Below, piece after piece: positions 1 through 7,659 of a DNA stretch of 64,000 bases. Under the pieces are notes generated by a model. It had not been told where the DNA came from and did no database searches. It saw nothing but the letters and a program-made list of their open reading frames with translations. Position 1 is the first letter of the stretch, and each line of letters opens with the position of its first letter. This DNA comes from an uncultured Clostridia bacterium (GTDB lineage: Bacteria > Bacillota > Clostridia > Saccharofermentanales > Saccharofermentanaceae): assembly GCA_946403085.1 (NCBI GenBank), contig CAMIYM010000005.1, forward strand, positions 62,001-126,000, in the 5' to 3' direction. A program made the position numbers and the translations under genes.

Positions 1-132
1 TTCTGCGACACCGGCGATGAGTGCGATAACAGTGTCGTCGATTGGGCCGATAAAAACATCGGGAAGGACAACATACAATGCTGCACCGATAAAGACGATC
101 TTCTGGATTGTTGAGATTGATGTTCTGTTCAT
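1..132 (-). CDS. DUF1232/YkvA-like small membrane protein (3' end outside window)
   Basis: Read on the minus strand from ATG at 132, this frame stays open for 44 codons to the window edge, so only the N-terminus is visible. A GGAGG ribosome binding site sits about 6 bases upstream of the ATG. Residues around 19-40 read LYVVLPDVFIGPIDDTVIAL, which fits the conserved pro/asp-rich hairpin of the DUF1232 (YkvA-like) family of small membrane-associated proteins of unknown function. The family call rests on this one motif. Its neighbour downstream is outside the window. Confidence 0.6.
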   Translation of the reverse strand, partial: MNRTSISTIQKIVFIGAALYVVLPDVFIGPIDDTVIALIAGVAE

Positions 133-176
133 TTTGATACCTCCGTTTGTGTGTTGTTTCCTCTATTAAGTATGGG

Positions 177-248
177 TTAACCCTTCCTGAGGACTGAGAT
201 ACCCATAACGATGAAACCTACGCCTACGATGATCAGACCTAAACCCAT
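177..248 (-). CDS. 23-residue hydrophobic small protein
   Basis: Minus-strand ATG at 248 gives 23 codons and a TAA at 177. TAAGGAGGA lies at ideal distance upstream, a strong initiation signal for such a short frame. The product begins MGLGLIIVGVGFIVMG and ends in basic residues (LRKG), so it should form a single membrane helix with a positive C-terminus. It lies upstream of the DUF1232-like gene in the same direction, 44 bp away, and may be cotranscribed. Function unknown; small hydrophobic regulators and type I toxins share this shape, but nothing identifies it as either. Confidence 0.5.
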   Translation of the reverse strand: MGLGLIIVGVGFIVMGISVLRKG

Positions 249-340
249 AACTTCTTCCTCCTTATTCTCTTGAGAGTGTTTCTTTGTTGTTGATTCAAAT
301 ATACTTGCATTTAAGAACTATTAATATGGTTATCGATTGG

Positions 341-406
341 CATATTTTGTTCATATTTTGCGGTAAATTTTCAGATATTTGGTTATAATTAGGTCATATC
401 GTATGA
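341..406 (+). promoter_or_regulatory. Promoter and candidate operators of the RHH-WYL gene
   Basis: TATAAT lies at 384-389 with no good -35 hexamer at the usual spacing. Two direct copies of CATATTTTG (341-349 and 352-360, 11-bp period) sit where the -35 should be, and a TCATA-N3-TATGA dyad (394-406) lies near the expected start point. Ribbon-helix-helix proteins typically bind short repeats of this kind, so autoregulation by the downstream gene is plausible but inferred. Confidence 0.45.
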
Positions 407-421
407 ACATGAGGTATCTTT

Positions 422-1474
422 ATGAAGAATAGAACAGCTCAAAGAATCAGCCTTTCGCTTAGTCCTGAGGCTTATTCAACTATTATTTCCGACATGGATA
501 TCTTTCAGAACGAGAATAATCTCGATGGCTTTATAAACAAGATAATAACGAATTATAAGGAAATCTCAGATGCTTCCATCAGTATAGCCAAGGAACGCGA
601 ACGCGAGAAATATGTTAAATGGATTAAGACAGTATCAAGGACTGAGAATATTTCTGTAGAGGACTCCGCCTGTCTTGATCGATTAATAACTGGATACACT
701 AAAGAATTAACTACAAGAATGAATTCATTCAAGACAGGTATCCAGCTTAAACCAAGAATCAACAATGAAAACTTTGATGATCTCTATATGGGAACGCCTT
801 ATTTTCTTGAGGAAAAATACTATCCTCGGGAAGGAAAATACATAAAGGCGATTTTAGAGGAGTACGCACTTCTTACCTTTTATGAAAGAGAAGGTGTTTT
901 CTTTAAAAACAATATTGATTGCATAAACGAAGCTGTATCTATGGGAAATGTACTAAAGTTGAAATACGTGAACAGAAAACAGCAACAAACTCAGATTACC
1001 GTTCGCCCTTATAAGATTGCTTCCAGTCCGCTCTTACAATATCATTACCTGGTCGCTTTGCCCGCAGATGCCGAAACAAACAAAGATATTCTTGTATTAA
1101 GAATTTCTAGAATTATTGAAACCAAAAAGCTCAATAGGACTTCTCATATTACTATTCAAGAACAAAAGGATATAGATGAAGTAATCCGTACTAAGGGGAT
1201 TCAATACATTGTTTCACAAGATTCAGAAATTAAAGTCGCGCTTACTGAACAGGGATATAAACTATATAAAAGCATTCTATATTTGCGTCCGAAACACACA
1301 AACACACCCACCCACGAAGGAGATAAGTGGTTCCTGACTTTTATGTGTGCAGAGGAACAGATCAAAAACTACTTTTTCCAATTTGGAAAAGAAGCTGAAA
1401 TAGAAAGTCCAGAGACCCTCAGACTAGCGTTCTTTGAGAACTATAGGAGCGCCGCAGAAGCCTATAGAAAATGA
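422..1474 (+). CDS. Ribbon-helix-helix / WYL domain regulator
   Basis: 350-residue protein. Residues about 7-45 (RISLSLSPEAY...LDGFINKIITNY) look like a ribbon-helix-helix DNA-binding unit: a short beta strand followed by two helices. The C-terminal half, about 170-350, has the beta-rich layout of a WYL ligand-sensing domain, including VLKLKYVNRKQQQTQITVRPY near 178-198. This RHH-plus-WYL combination is known from the WYL1 accessory proteins of type VI-D CRISPR systems, but no cas13 or CRISPR array is present here. GAGGT precedes the ATG. The gene ends 2 bp from the stop of the convergent HEPN gene, so the two are likely functionally linked; that link is inferred from position. Confidence 0.65.
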   Translation: MKNRTAQRISLSLSPEAYSTIISDMDIFQNENNLDGFINKIITNYKEISDASISIAKEREREKYVKWIKTVSRTENISVEDSACLDRLITGYTKELTTRMNSFKTGIQLKPRINNENFDDLYMGTPYFLEEKYYPREGKYIKAILEEYALLTFYEREGVFFKNNIDCINEAVSMGNVLKLKYVNRKQQQTQITVRPYKIASSPLLQYHYLVALPADAETNKDILVLRISRIIETKKLNRTSHITIQEQKDIDEVIRTKGIQYIVSQDSEIKVALTEQGYKLYKSILYLRPKHTNTPTHEGDKWFLTFMCAEEQIKNYFFQFGKEAEIESPETLRLAFFENYRSAAEAYRK

Positions 1475-1476
1475 CT

Positions 1477-4179
1477 TTAAGATGTTCTTTTTTCAGTTCT
1501 ATAAAGTGAAAAGAATTGTCTAATCAATCCGAGATAATTACGTCTAATGTTATCAACATCTGAGAGGACGATTCTTTTATCGTTTTCACACTCTTTAAAA
1601 CTAACTGGTTGCTCGCCATGCGAAGCATGATTTCGCTTTGGTTTTGCATAATACATCTGGCGTTGCAAGTCGTCAATCTTTTTTTGATACTTCTCGTACT
1701 CACTTGTGCCTTTTAAGTTAATATATCCAAACGTTCTATCAACATGAACTCGAAAACCATGTAATTTATGCTCGCCTCGGGTAGCAATATCAGTAAAGAG
1801 AGCTGTATAAGCACCAAATGTTAACACATTTGCTATTTTTCCTTTTTCAAAATATGCCCCCCTCTTGGTAAGTGGAAGATATCCCTGCCATTCAGGAGGA
1901 AGTTCCTTGAATTCCGAATATAGACTACTAAAATTTGATAAGTTGTTAAGATGATTCGCGTATTCAGACCAAATCAACTCATTACACATCGACTCTACAA
2001 CTTGATAATACAGAGCAGATATACAACTATAATCAAAACCCACTTCTGCATATTCCGGATTAGCATATTTAGAATAAAGTAATTCAGCAGTTGTTAGTGT
2101 GTCAGCAGCTTTTTCAGGAAGATGATTAAACAATGCTCCCATGTTACCTTTAAGAAACATCTTAGCCTTTGAGAATTCATCCGTTCCGGAATTCAGAGAA
2201 ACTAACTTTTTACATAAAAACTGGCTTTCTTGATCAACAAGATCAACAACAAAATCTTTTGTAACACTATCAGAGATTCCCTCTATTTTTTTTCGAAGTT
2301 TTCCCTTGATTTCTGAAACTTTATAAAAATCAAAATCACTGCTTAATGCTTCATTGTGAAGGTCTTGAATACTACTTTTAACTAAATTGAATAGGGTAAC
2401 TTGCTTTAATGCTTCATTCTTTAACTCTATTTTTGACGAATCAATACCTCTCCTTAATCTATACTCATCTATTTTTTCTCGATCTTCACGATCAAGACAA
2501 CTTAGCATTGGCACCCAATATGAATTGACCACTACAGTCTGTTCAATTGTCGACAATCGTCTATTAATTCTATATACTTCTTCACGCTGTGATTCTTCTA
2601 TTATGTGTCGGTCTAATAACTTCTCAATTGTCTTCACTAATATGTAGATGGCATTGACAGAAACTACTAGTCTATTACTAATAGTTTGTTCGTAAAGTTT
2701 ATCCTCGTCTTTAAAATCATTGGGCAGATTCTTCTGAAAATCACCTCTGACTTCATCAATAGACCCTTCGCCTAATAATGCGAATACATAGTCTTCTATA
2801 AAATCGGAAAAGTCATCAGGATCTATCGCAGTAATAGCAGCAATGTTTTCTTCTATCATTTTCTGCTCTTTATAACCCAGCAATCTGAATATCTCATAAT
2901 CATATTCTTGCCCAGATAAAGTATCTTCATTCTGAATACTATCAAACCGTAATACTTTGATTGTCTCTTCATGCGTCTCATAAAACTCTATTATCAAATT
3001 ACTCACTCTAATCAAGCGTTCAACAATTGTGTTATGATTTGGCATTAAATCATTATTGAAATTCTCTGGTCCCAAATTGTTTTTAATAAAACCTTCTAAT
3101 GAGGTCAAGAGTAACTCTAAATAGCGATTCGAAGAGTCAATTAAAAAAGCATGATACGAGATAAGCACGTTGCTGAATGAATACGGCGAAAAAATCGAGT
3201 AAATTGTAAACTCATCTAACACATGTTTTTGTTTATCATTTGAAACGATTTCCATATAATTGCAAGCATTAGAGGATCTTTCTAAGATTGCTCTTTTAAA
3301 TTCGTGCAAACACAGCCCTGAATCAAGAACTTTCACATTAGGGTCATTAATCTCTGTTAAGAACCTGTCATATACTTTCATTTTATAATCAAGAGCATCA
3401 TTAGAATTAATTATTTCTAATGCCTTTTTTTCCTCAGAAGAACGATAATTCAGCCATGAAATAAATAACTGCCAAATAGAATCATTATCTTCGCTTTTGG
3501 CGTACTCTTGTTCGTTTTTTCTTGTGGCTACTATTATTTCATCAGTTTTCTTTCTGTATTCCAATACATTCTTAATATTATTTACATCTATATCTGACAG
3601 AGGAATCATTTTTGAGTCAGTTTCTGAAAACGATGGATTCGTGAGAAAGTTTAATAAAAAATCTTTATCAAATTCATAAGTTAAAACATCTTCAGTAGAT
3701 AGGTCCAATGTCATATGCGTTTTGTATTCGTAGTTTTGCACATTATTCAAAAAGAAAATGTAAGAGTACATTTCTTCTTTTGTTTCTTGGTTAGGTTTAT
3801 CGGTAGGATATAATAATGCAGTTAGGTTTTGATTTATTAAAGAGATTAAAGCTTTATCCACATCTGTAATTGCAGGATTAGGTTGATTAATTATTGCATC
3901 CTGTATTGTTTCATTAGGAATGAAATAAGGTGAACTATATCCAGTATTTGCAAGAAAATATAAAAAAGCTAATGAAATGTCTGAAGATACCGTAAGTTTC
4001 TTAGTTTCTTTCATCATATACTGAAATTGACGTGAAGATATGTATAACAGGCTATATATCAGGTCTTCCTCAAAAACACCAAGAACAGAATCATATAGTT
4101 TTATAAACTCGTCTTTATTGAGCGGAATCGAGTCGATTGAGTATTCTCTGACAGCTTTTATATAATTTTTATCTTCCAT
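1477..4179 (-). CDS. Large HEPN-motif protein, candidate RNase effector
   Basis: About 900 residues, mostly helical, and not recognised as a whole. Near residue 850 it has RNHASH, the R-x4-H active-site pattern of HEPN ribonucleases, preceded by a helical segment (YSCISALYYQVVESMCNELIW) and followed by a long terminal helix, as in HEPN folds. No second R-x4-6-H in a similar setting was found, so it is not Cas13-like. The start at 4179 is preferred because GAGGTC sits 6-7 bases upstream; a GTG 12 bases earlier lacks this. The gene follows the DUF1294 gene by 49 bp in the same direction and converges on the RHH-WYL gene. RNA cleavage is a family inference; no target can be read from the sequence. 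Confidence 0.55.
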   Translation of the reverse strand: MEDKNYIKAVREYSIDSIPLNKDEFIKLYDSVLGVFEEDLIYSLLYISSRQFQYMMKETKKLTVSSDISLAFLYFLANTGYSSPYFIPNETIQDAIINQPNPAITDVDKALISLINQNLTALLYPTDKPNQETKEEMYSYIFFLNNVQNYEYKTHMTLDLSTEDVLTYEFDKDFLLNFLTNPSFSETDSKMIPLSDIDVNNIKNVLEYRKKTDEIIVATRKNEQEYAKSEDNDSIWQLFISWLNYRSSEEKKALEIINSNDALDYKMKVYDRFLTEINDPNVKVLDSGLCLHEFKRAILERSSNACNYMEIVSNDKQKHVLDEFTIYSIFSPYSFSNVLISYHAFLIDSSNRYLELLLTSLEGFIKNNLGPENFNNDLMPNHNTIVERLIRVSNLIIEFYETHEETIKVLRFDSIQNEDTLSGQEYDYEIFRLLGYKEQKMIEENIAAITAIDPDDFSDFIEDYVFALLGEGSIDEVRGDFQKNLPNDFKDEDKLYEQTISNRLVVSVNAIYILVKTIEKLLDRHIIEESQREEVYRINRRLSTIEQTVVVNSYWVPMLSCLDREDREKIDEYRLRRGIDSSKIELKNEALKQVTLFNLVKSSIQDLHNEALSSDFDFYKVSEIKGKLRKKIEGISDSVTKDFVVDLVDQESQFLCKKLVSLNSGTDEFSKAKMFLKGNMGALFNHLPEKAADTLTTAELLYSKYANPEYAEVGFDYSCISALYYQVVESMCNELIWSEYANHLNNLSNFSSLYSEFKELPPEWQGYLPLTKRGAYFEKGKIANVLTFGAYTALFTDIATRGEHKLHGFRVHVDRTFGYINLKGTSEYEKYQKKIDDLQRQMYYAKPKRNHASHGEQPVSFKECENDKRIVLSDVDNIRRNYLGLIRQFFSLYRTEKRTS

Positions 4180-4228
4180 AATCGACCTCACAAACTAATG
4201 CCTTCCTCCAAAAAAACTCAGTAAATAT

Positions 4229-4879
4229 TCATCTAAACACAAAATAAATAACAAAAACATGCATGATCATTATCAGTGGTACGCCCCATGTAAAATAATC
4301 TTTTTGCGTCTTATGTCTTAGTATATACATGGCTAATAATGCACCAACTGTTCCACCAATGAAAGCAAGACCCAATAGTGTTACTATTCTGATTCTACCT
4401 CTATGCTCTATCGCATTTAGTTTATCAACAGCATAGACTGCAAAAGTTAGCAAATTAACAATAATCAGATATATCCATACCCATTTCTTACTGAAAAACG
4501 AGATTATGGCTCCAATGAATGAAACTATACCGCCAATAACTACATTTCCGGAAACAAAGGTATTCCATTCATCCTGAAAGCTTGAACGCAATCCATTGAA
4601 AATAGGAATTCTAACTCCAAGAACAAGCAAAACAATGATAATTTGAATTACAAGGCACACTACCAAAAACACACGAGACATCATTACATCTTTTTTCAAT
4701 ACACGTTCGAAAAAAAGCAATGAAATTAGGATTCCAACTGATCCACCTAACAAACAAACTACTGTAACAACATTGTCAATTTGTTTATCTATTGTATGGT
4801 GGTACAAAGCCATGTCGATAGACGACACAATGAAGCCTATGATATTAATAGCAATAAGATAGTACCAAAAATACTGCAT
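4229..4879 (-). CDS. Membrane protein with two DUF1294-type units
   Basis: 216 residues from the ATG at 4879, which has GGAG 7 bases upstream; an in-frame ATG 24 bases earlier has no such signal. The C-terminal half carries the DUF1294 signature: NLLTFAVYAVDKLNAIEHRGRI, then GGTVGALLAMYILRHKTQKD. The N-terminal half repeats the same pattern in degenerate form (INIIGFIVSSIDMALYHHTID, LLGGSVGILISLL), so the protein looks like a tandem duplication of a usually 80-90 residue family. About seven membrane helices are predicted by eye. It is the first gene of the unit that includes the HEPN protein and could anchor or sense for it; function unknown. Confidence 0.65.
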   Translation of the reverse strand: MQYFWYYLIAINIIGFIVSSIDMALYHHTIDKQIDNVVTVVCLLGGSVGILISLLFFERVLKKDVMMSRVFLVVCLVIQIIIVLLVLGVRIPIFNGLRSSFQDEWNTFVSGNVVIGGIVSFIGAIISFFSKKWVWIYLIIVNLLTFAVYAVDKLNAIEHRGRIRIVTLLGLAFIGGTVGALLAMYILRHKTQKDYFTWGVPLIMIMHVFVIYFVFR

Positions 4880-4923
4880 AGACGTCTCCTGTAAAATCTG
4901 CAAAAAACTGCAAGTCTATTTTT

Positions 4924-4998
4924 ATTATAAGCAATGAATGTTAAATAATCTTGAATACTCTGTCATTTTTATTTGTAAGTGTATTCGCAAACACTTAC
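4924..4998 (-). promoter_or_regulatory. Promoter and upstream dyad of the DUF1294-HEPN unit
   Basis: A minus-strand TATAAT (4929-4924) lies about 45 bp upstream of the DUF1294 start. Farther upstream is a perfect dyad, GTAAGTGT (4975-4982) and ACACTTAC (4991-4998) with an 8-bp spacer. No convincing -35 is present, so an activator bound at the dyad is one reading. Confidence 0.35.
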
Positions 4999-5072
4999 TC
5001 TACAAAAGTAAACTTCACGAACAATCATAATGTCCTTATAATTCCACTAAACAATTAGAAAATATTGCAAGA

Positions 5073-5161
5073 ACCCGGCCTATTCCTAGACCGGGTCCTC
5101 CAGAGAGATGTTATGAAGAATGTTGGATGGTTTGTTGAACGCGAATAAAAGAACTATTCGC
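5073..5161. other. Intergenic hairpins between the HEPN and MarR loci
   Basis: The 480-bp gap has no supported gene. It holds a 10-bp hairpin (ACCCGGCCTA at 5073-5082 with TAGACCGGGT at 5087-5096, one mismatch, TTCC loop) and a perfect 7-bp hairpin (GCGAATA at 5141-5147 with TATTCGC at 5155-5161). Similar GC-rich hairpins occur at 45126 and 49877. They may be terminators or processed leader structures. Confidence 0.35.
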
Positions 5162-5351
5162 CGTGGTCAATCACGCTGATTTTTAGTCTGTTGCTTTTCC
5201 TCCGATTTCCGGTTTCAAGTTTTGCTTGTAGCCCGATTATCACAAAGCCCGCCTCCTCAAACAACCAATAGATCCAGGCCTTTCTGTCGCTTAAGCAACG
5301 GCCGGAAGGTCATGTGTTGTATCCGAGTTCAACTTTTCGAGAAATAACCTA

Positions 5352-5411
5352 TTGACAAGATGGTTTTTCGGGGTGATAATTACTTTGACACAAGTGAATT
5401 GTGCAAAAGTA
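5352..5411 (+). promoter_or_regulatory. Promoter and operator of the OhrR-like gene
   Basis: TTGACA (5352-5357), a 17-bp spacer and GATAAT (5375-5380) form a near-consensus promoter. Immediately downstream is an imperfect dyad: TACTTTGACACAA (5381-5393), GTGAA, TTGTGCAAAAGTA (5399-5411), with 11 of 13 positions symmetric. It would cover the transcription start and is well placed for repression by the MarR-family product. The promoter also shows that translation cannot start at the in-frame ATG at 5360. Confidence 0.7.
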
Positions 5412-5443
5412 AATCAGAAGAACCAGATCAGGGGTACAAAGTC

Positions 5444-5905
5444 ATGAAGGATATCGGTAAGTACGACTCATTGAAGCTTGAGAACCAGGTATGTTTTCCT
5501 CTCTATGCCTGCGCCAAGGAAATTGTCAGCCAGTACACGCCTTATCTCAAGAAGCTCGGCCTGACCTACACACAGTACATTGTCATGATGGTCATGTGGG
5601 AACATGAAAAGGTCTCTTCGAGAGAACTTGCAGACAAGCTCCACCTGGACTACGGTACACTCACACCGGTCCTTAAGAAGCTTGAGAGCACTGGCTATAT
5701 CACTCGCCAGAGAGATCCCGAAGACGAGCGCCTCCTGATCTTAAACATCACGAAGAAAGGCACAAAGCTTAAAGATGAAGCCCTTAAGATCCCGCCCTGC
5801 ATCGCAGCCTGCGTAGGCCTTAACGCAGAAGAGTTCCAGCTCCTCTACATCCTCACTTACAAGGCCTTGAGCAACATGGAAAATGCAAAGTGCAAGACAA
5901 AGTGA
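5444..5905 (+). CDS. OhrR-like MarR family peroxide-sensing repressor
   Basis: 153 residues from ATG 5444, preceded by GGGG about 8 bases upstream and lying downstream of the mapped-by-eye promoter. The N-terminal segment LKLENQVCFPLYACAKEI matches the OhrR pattern with its single reactive cysteine, followed by a winged helix (SSRELADKLHLDYGTLTPVLKKLE) and the wing RQRDPEDERLLILNIT. OhrR proteins sense organic hydroperoxides by oxidation of that cysteine and repress a peroxidase gene. Here the following genes are a glutathione peroxidase and a flavodoxin, consistent with the role, rather than ohrA. Confidence 0.8.
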   Translation: MKDIGKYDSLKLENQVCFPLYACAKEIVSQYTPYLKKLGLTYTQYIVMMVMWEHEKVSSRELADKLHLDYGTLTPVLKKLESTGYITRQRDPEDERLLILNITKKGTKLKDEALKIPPCIAACVGLNAEEFQLLYILTYKALSNMENAKCKTK

Positions 5906-5906
5906 A

Positions 5907-5981
5907 GGTAATGTCGTAGCAAGATTCGAACCTACGAGCGATGTCAGCAAGGTCGAAGAGTGCATCAAAGCATTGCTCTGA
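5907..5981 (+). pseudogene. Remnant: C-terminal tail of a second glutathione peroxidase
   Basis: Directly after the MarR stop, the frame from 5907 reads GNVVARFEPTSD and ends VEECIKALL before TGA at 5979. This is the typical last 24-25 residues of glutathione peroxidases and aligns with VVERFASTAKPE...EKLL of the intact gene that follows. The 5' part is missing and the join falls within 1-2 bases of the MarR stop, so a deletion removed most of an upstream peroxidase copy. An assembly collapse between strain variants is the alternative. Confidence 0.6.
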
Positions 5982-5995
5982 TAGAAAGGCAAACC

Positions 5996-6457
5996 ATGAG
6001 CGTATACGATTTCACAGTAAGAGATAACAAAGGCAACGATGTATCGTTATCAGAGTTCAAAGGCAAGGTCCTCCTGATCGTAAACACTGCGACCAAGTGC
6101 GGCCTCACACCTCAGTACGAGGGCCTCGAAAACCTGTACGAGAAATATAAAGACAGGGGCTTTGAGATACTCGATTTCCCCTGCAACCAATTTGCATTCC
6201 AGGCGCCCGGAAGTGCCGAGAAGATCGACACCTTCTGCTCACTTAAGTACCACACCAAATTCCGCCGCTTTGAAAAGATCAAGGTCAACGGCAAAGAAAC
6301 TGTTCCTCTCTATCAATACCTTAAGCAGCAGAAGCCCGGGCGCATAGAATGGAACTTCGCGAAGTTCCTGATAGATCGTAATGGCGAGGTCGTAGAACGT
6401 TTCGCTTCCACAGCCAAGCCCGAGACACTTGAAGAATCAATCGAAAAGCTCTTGTAA
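5996..6457 (+). CDS. Glutathione peroxidase family protein
   Basis: 153 residues, full length for the bacterial cysteine-type family. The peroxidatic cysteine lies in NTATKCGLTPQYEGLE (about residue 36), with FPCNQF near 71 and WNFAKFLIDRNGEVV near 120 completing the usual Cys/Gln/Trp active-site set. It reduces peroxides at the expense of thioredoxin-type or other thiols in most bacteria of this kind; the reductant is not visible here. The start at 5996 drops a 12-residue extension that overlaps the remnant upstream. It is probably transcribed with the OhrR-like gene and the flavodoxin 18 bp downstream. Confidence 0.9.
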   Translation: MSVYDFTVRDNKGNDVSLSEFKGKVLLIVNTATKCGLTPQYEGLENLYEKYKDRGFEILDFPCNQFAFQAPGSAEKIDTFCSLKYHTKFRRFEKIKVNGKETVPLYQYLKQQKPGRIEWNFAKFLIDRNGEVVERFASTAKPETLEESIEKLL

Positions 6458-6475
6458 GAATTAAGGAGAATCAAC

Positions 6476-6895
6476 ATGACATACGCAGTCAGATACTACA
6501 CACAGACAGGCAACACAAAGCGCCTTGCAGAAGCAATCGCAAAAGAACTCGGCGTCGAAGCCCTCCCTATCAGCGTACCGATCACTGAGAAGGTCGACGT
6601 CCTCCTCCTCGGAAATTCTTACTATGCATTCACGATTGCTCCGGAAGTAAGAGATTTTGTAGCAGGTCTTGAGAAAGATAAGGTCGGCAGGATCGTCAAC
6701 TTCGGAACCGCTGCCATGATGAACTCCACTTACAAGAAAGTAAGAGCAGTAGCAAAGACTGCCGGCATCGAAGTCCTCGATAAAGAGTTCCACTGCAAGG
6801 GTGAATTCAAGGGCATGAACAAAGGCAGGCCGAACGCAGACGATATCAAGGCTGCAATCGACTTCGTCAGAAATCTCAAGAAGGAGTTAGGCTAA
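6476..6895 (+). CDS. Flavodoxin-like protein
   Basis: 139 residues. The N-terminus MTYAVRYYTQTGNTKRLAEAIA contains the T-x-T-G-N-T phosphate-binding loop of flavodoxins, and the middle has NSYYAFTIAPEVRDFV and FGTAAMMNSTYKKV, fitting the flavin-contacting loops. It should bind FMN and carry electrons in the cytoplasm. AAGGAG precedes the start, and the gene lies 18 bp after the peroxidase, suggesting that it serves the same stress response. Confidence 0.8.
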   Translation: MTYAVRYYTQTGNTKRLAEAIAKELGVEALPISVPITEKVDVLLLGNSYYAFTIAPEVRDFVAGLEKDKVGRIVNFGTAAMMNSTYKKVRAVAKTAGIEVLDKEFHCKGEFKGMNKGRPNADDIKAAIDFVRNLKKELG

Positions 6896-6899
6896 AGTA

Positions 6900-6956
6900 T
6901 TCAAAGCCAGCACAACAGTCGAAGATCTCAGAAACTGGGCTTCGAAGTGGCTGTAA
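6900..6956 (+). pseudogene. Remnant: C-terminal tail of a flavodoxin-like gene
   Basis: Just after the flavodoxin stop, the frame from 6900 reads FKASTTVEDLRNWASKWL and stops at 6954. That resembles the last 18 residues of many flavodoxins (an S/T-rich turn, then a helix with a Trp-Ala pair). The intact gene just upstream ends differently, so this appears to be the tail of another copy whose body has been lost. The match is short and from memory of the family. Confidence 0.4.
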
Positions 6957-6978
6957 AACATATTATCCCTTCTCTTGC

Positions 6979-7008
6979 AAAGGCTGTCCCAGTTCGGGCC
7001 AGCCTTTT
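6979..7008 (+). terminator. Rho-independent terminator of the peroxidase-flavodoxin unit
   Basis: AAAGGCTG (6979-6986) pairs with CAGCCTTT (7000-7007), with an inner CCC/GGG pairing and AGTTC loop, followed by TTTTCGTTTGCTTTG. Confidence 0.75.
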
Positions 7009-7044
7009 CGTTTGCTTTGTTTTGACGCCGTATACCCCCTCATG

Positions 7045-7082
7045 TACGGACTAAATAGAAGGATTTTGCTTTCTAGTCCGTA
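7045..7082. other. Inverted repeat upstream of the MerR gene
   Basis: TACGGACTA (7045-7053) and TAGTCCGTA (7074-7082) form a perfect 9-bp inverted repeat with a 20-nt loop. It lies between a terminator and the MerR promoter. No U-tract follows, so its role is unclear. Confidence 0.4.
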
Positions 7083-7128
7083 GCCAAGTTTTCGCGCACC
7101 ACATATAAAACTTGCTCGAAAACCACCC

Positions 7129-7159
7129 TTGACTTGGAGTCAACTCCAAGTTGTAGAAT
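7129..7159 (+). promoter_or_regulatory. MerR-type promoter with long spacer and palindromic operator
   Basis: TTGACT (7129-7134) and TAGAAT (7154-7159) are separated by 19 bp, the stretched spacing typical of MerR-controlled promoters. A perfect dyad, ACTTGGAGT-CA-ACTCCAAGT (7132-7151), fills the spacer. This resembles operators of the NmlR/AdhR branch of MerR regulators. The downstream MerR protein is the obvious ligand. Confidence 0.8.
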
Positions 7160-7202
7160 TAAACCATCAGCAAGATAAAACAAGCGATTGGAGGTGCCAT
7201 AC

Positions 7203-7649
7203 ATGACCATTAAGGAAGTGTGCGCGAAGTACGACATCACGGCCGATACTCTGCGCTACTACGAGCGCGTCGGCGTTATTCCTCAGGTCACGAGGACCGC
7301 GGGAGGCATCAGAGATTATACGGATGAGGACATCGCCTGGGTCGAGAACGCGATCTGTTTCAGGGATGCGGGGATGCCCGTAGAGATGCTCATCGAATAT
7401 GTAAAGCTTTTCCAGGAAGGCGATAAGACGATCAATGCCAGGACGAACCTTCTTAAAGAAGCACGTGAGACGATTCTTGAGGCGCGAAAAAAGTACGACA
7501 TCGCACTTGAGAAACTCGATTACAAGATAGGCCGTTACGAACTTGCGCAGAAGACAGGAGTGCTTACCTGGTTCGACGATGAGGACGGCAAAGACAAGAA
7601 AACTAAGAAGAACAAGAAGACGAAGACAACTAAGAAGGATAAGAAATAG
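7203..7649 (+). CDS. MerR family transcriptional regulator
   Basis: 148 residues from ATG 7203; GGAGG is 5-9 bases upstream, which excludes the in-frame TTG at 7188. Residues 1-70 hold the winged helix with MTIKEVCAKYDITADTLRYY, then a coiled-coil dimerisation helix (residues about 75-120). The last 20 residues are almost all lysine and threonine, an unusual basic tail. No cysteine set for metal binding is seen; with its operator type this points to the electrophile/aldehyde-sensing NmlR/AdhR group, but the signal is inferred. It is followed by a flavodoxin gene 10 bp downstream. Confidence 0.85.
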   Translation: MTIKEVCAKYDITADTLRYYERVGVIPQVTRTAGGIRDYTDEDIAWVENAICFRDAGMPVEMLIEYVKLFQEGDKTINARTNLLKEARETILEARKKYDIALEKLDYKIGRYELAQKTGVLTWFDDEDGKDKKTKKNKKTKTTKKDKK

Positions 7650-7659
7650 GAGGCGCGGC

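Noticed and set aside
422..4179. Type VI CRISPR locus (Cas13-like HEPN protein with WYL1)
   Set aside because: Only one R-x4-H motif is present in the large protein, and no repeat-spacer array occurs anywhere in the window.
5360..5443. Upstream start of the MarR gene at 5360
   Set aside because: The -35/-10 promoter and the operator lie within that stretch, so it cannot be translated from this promoter.
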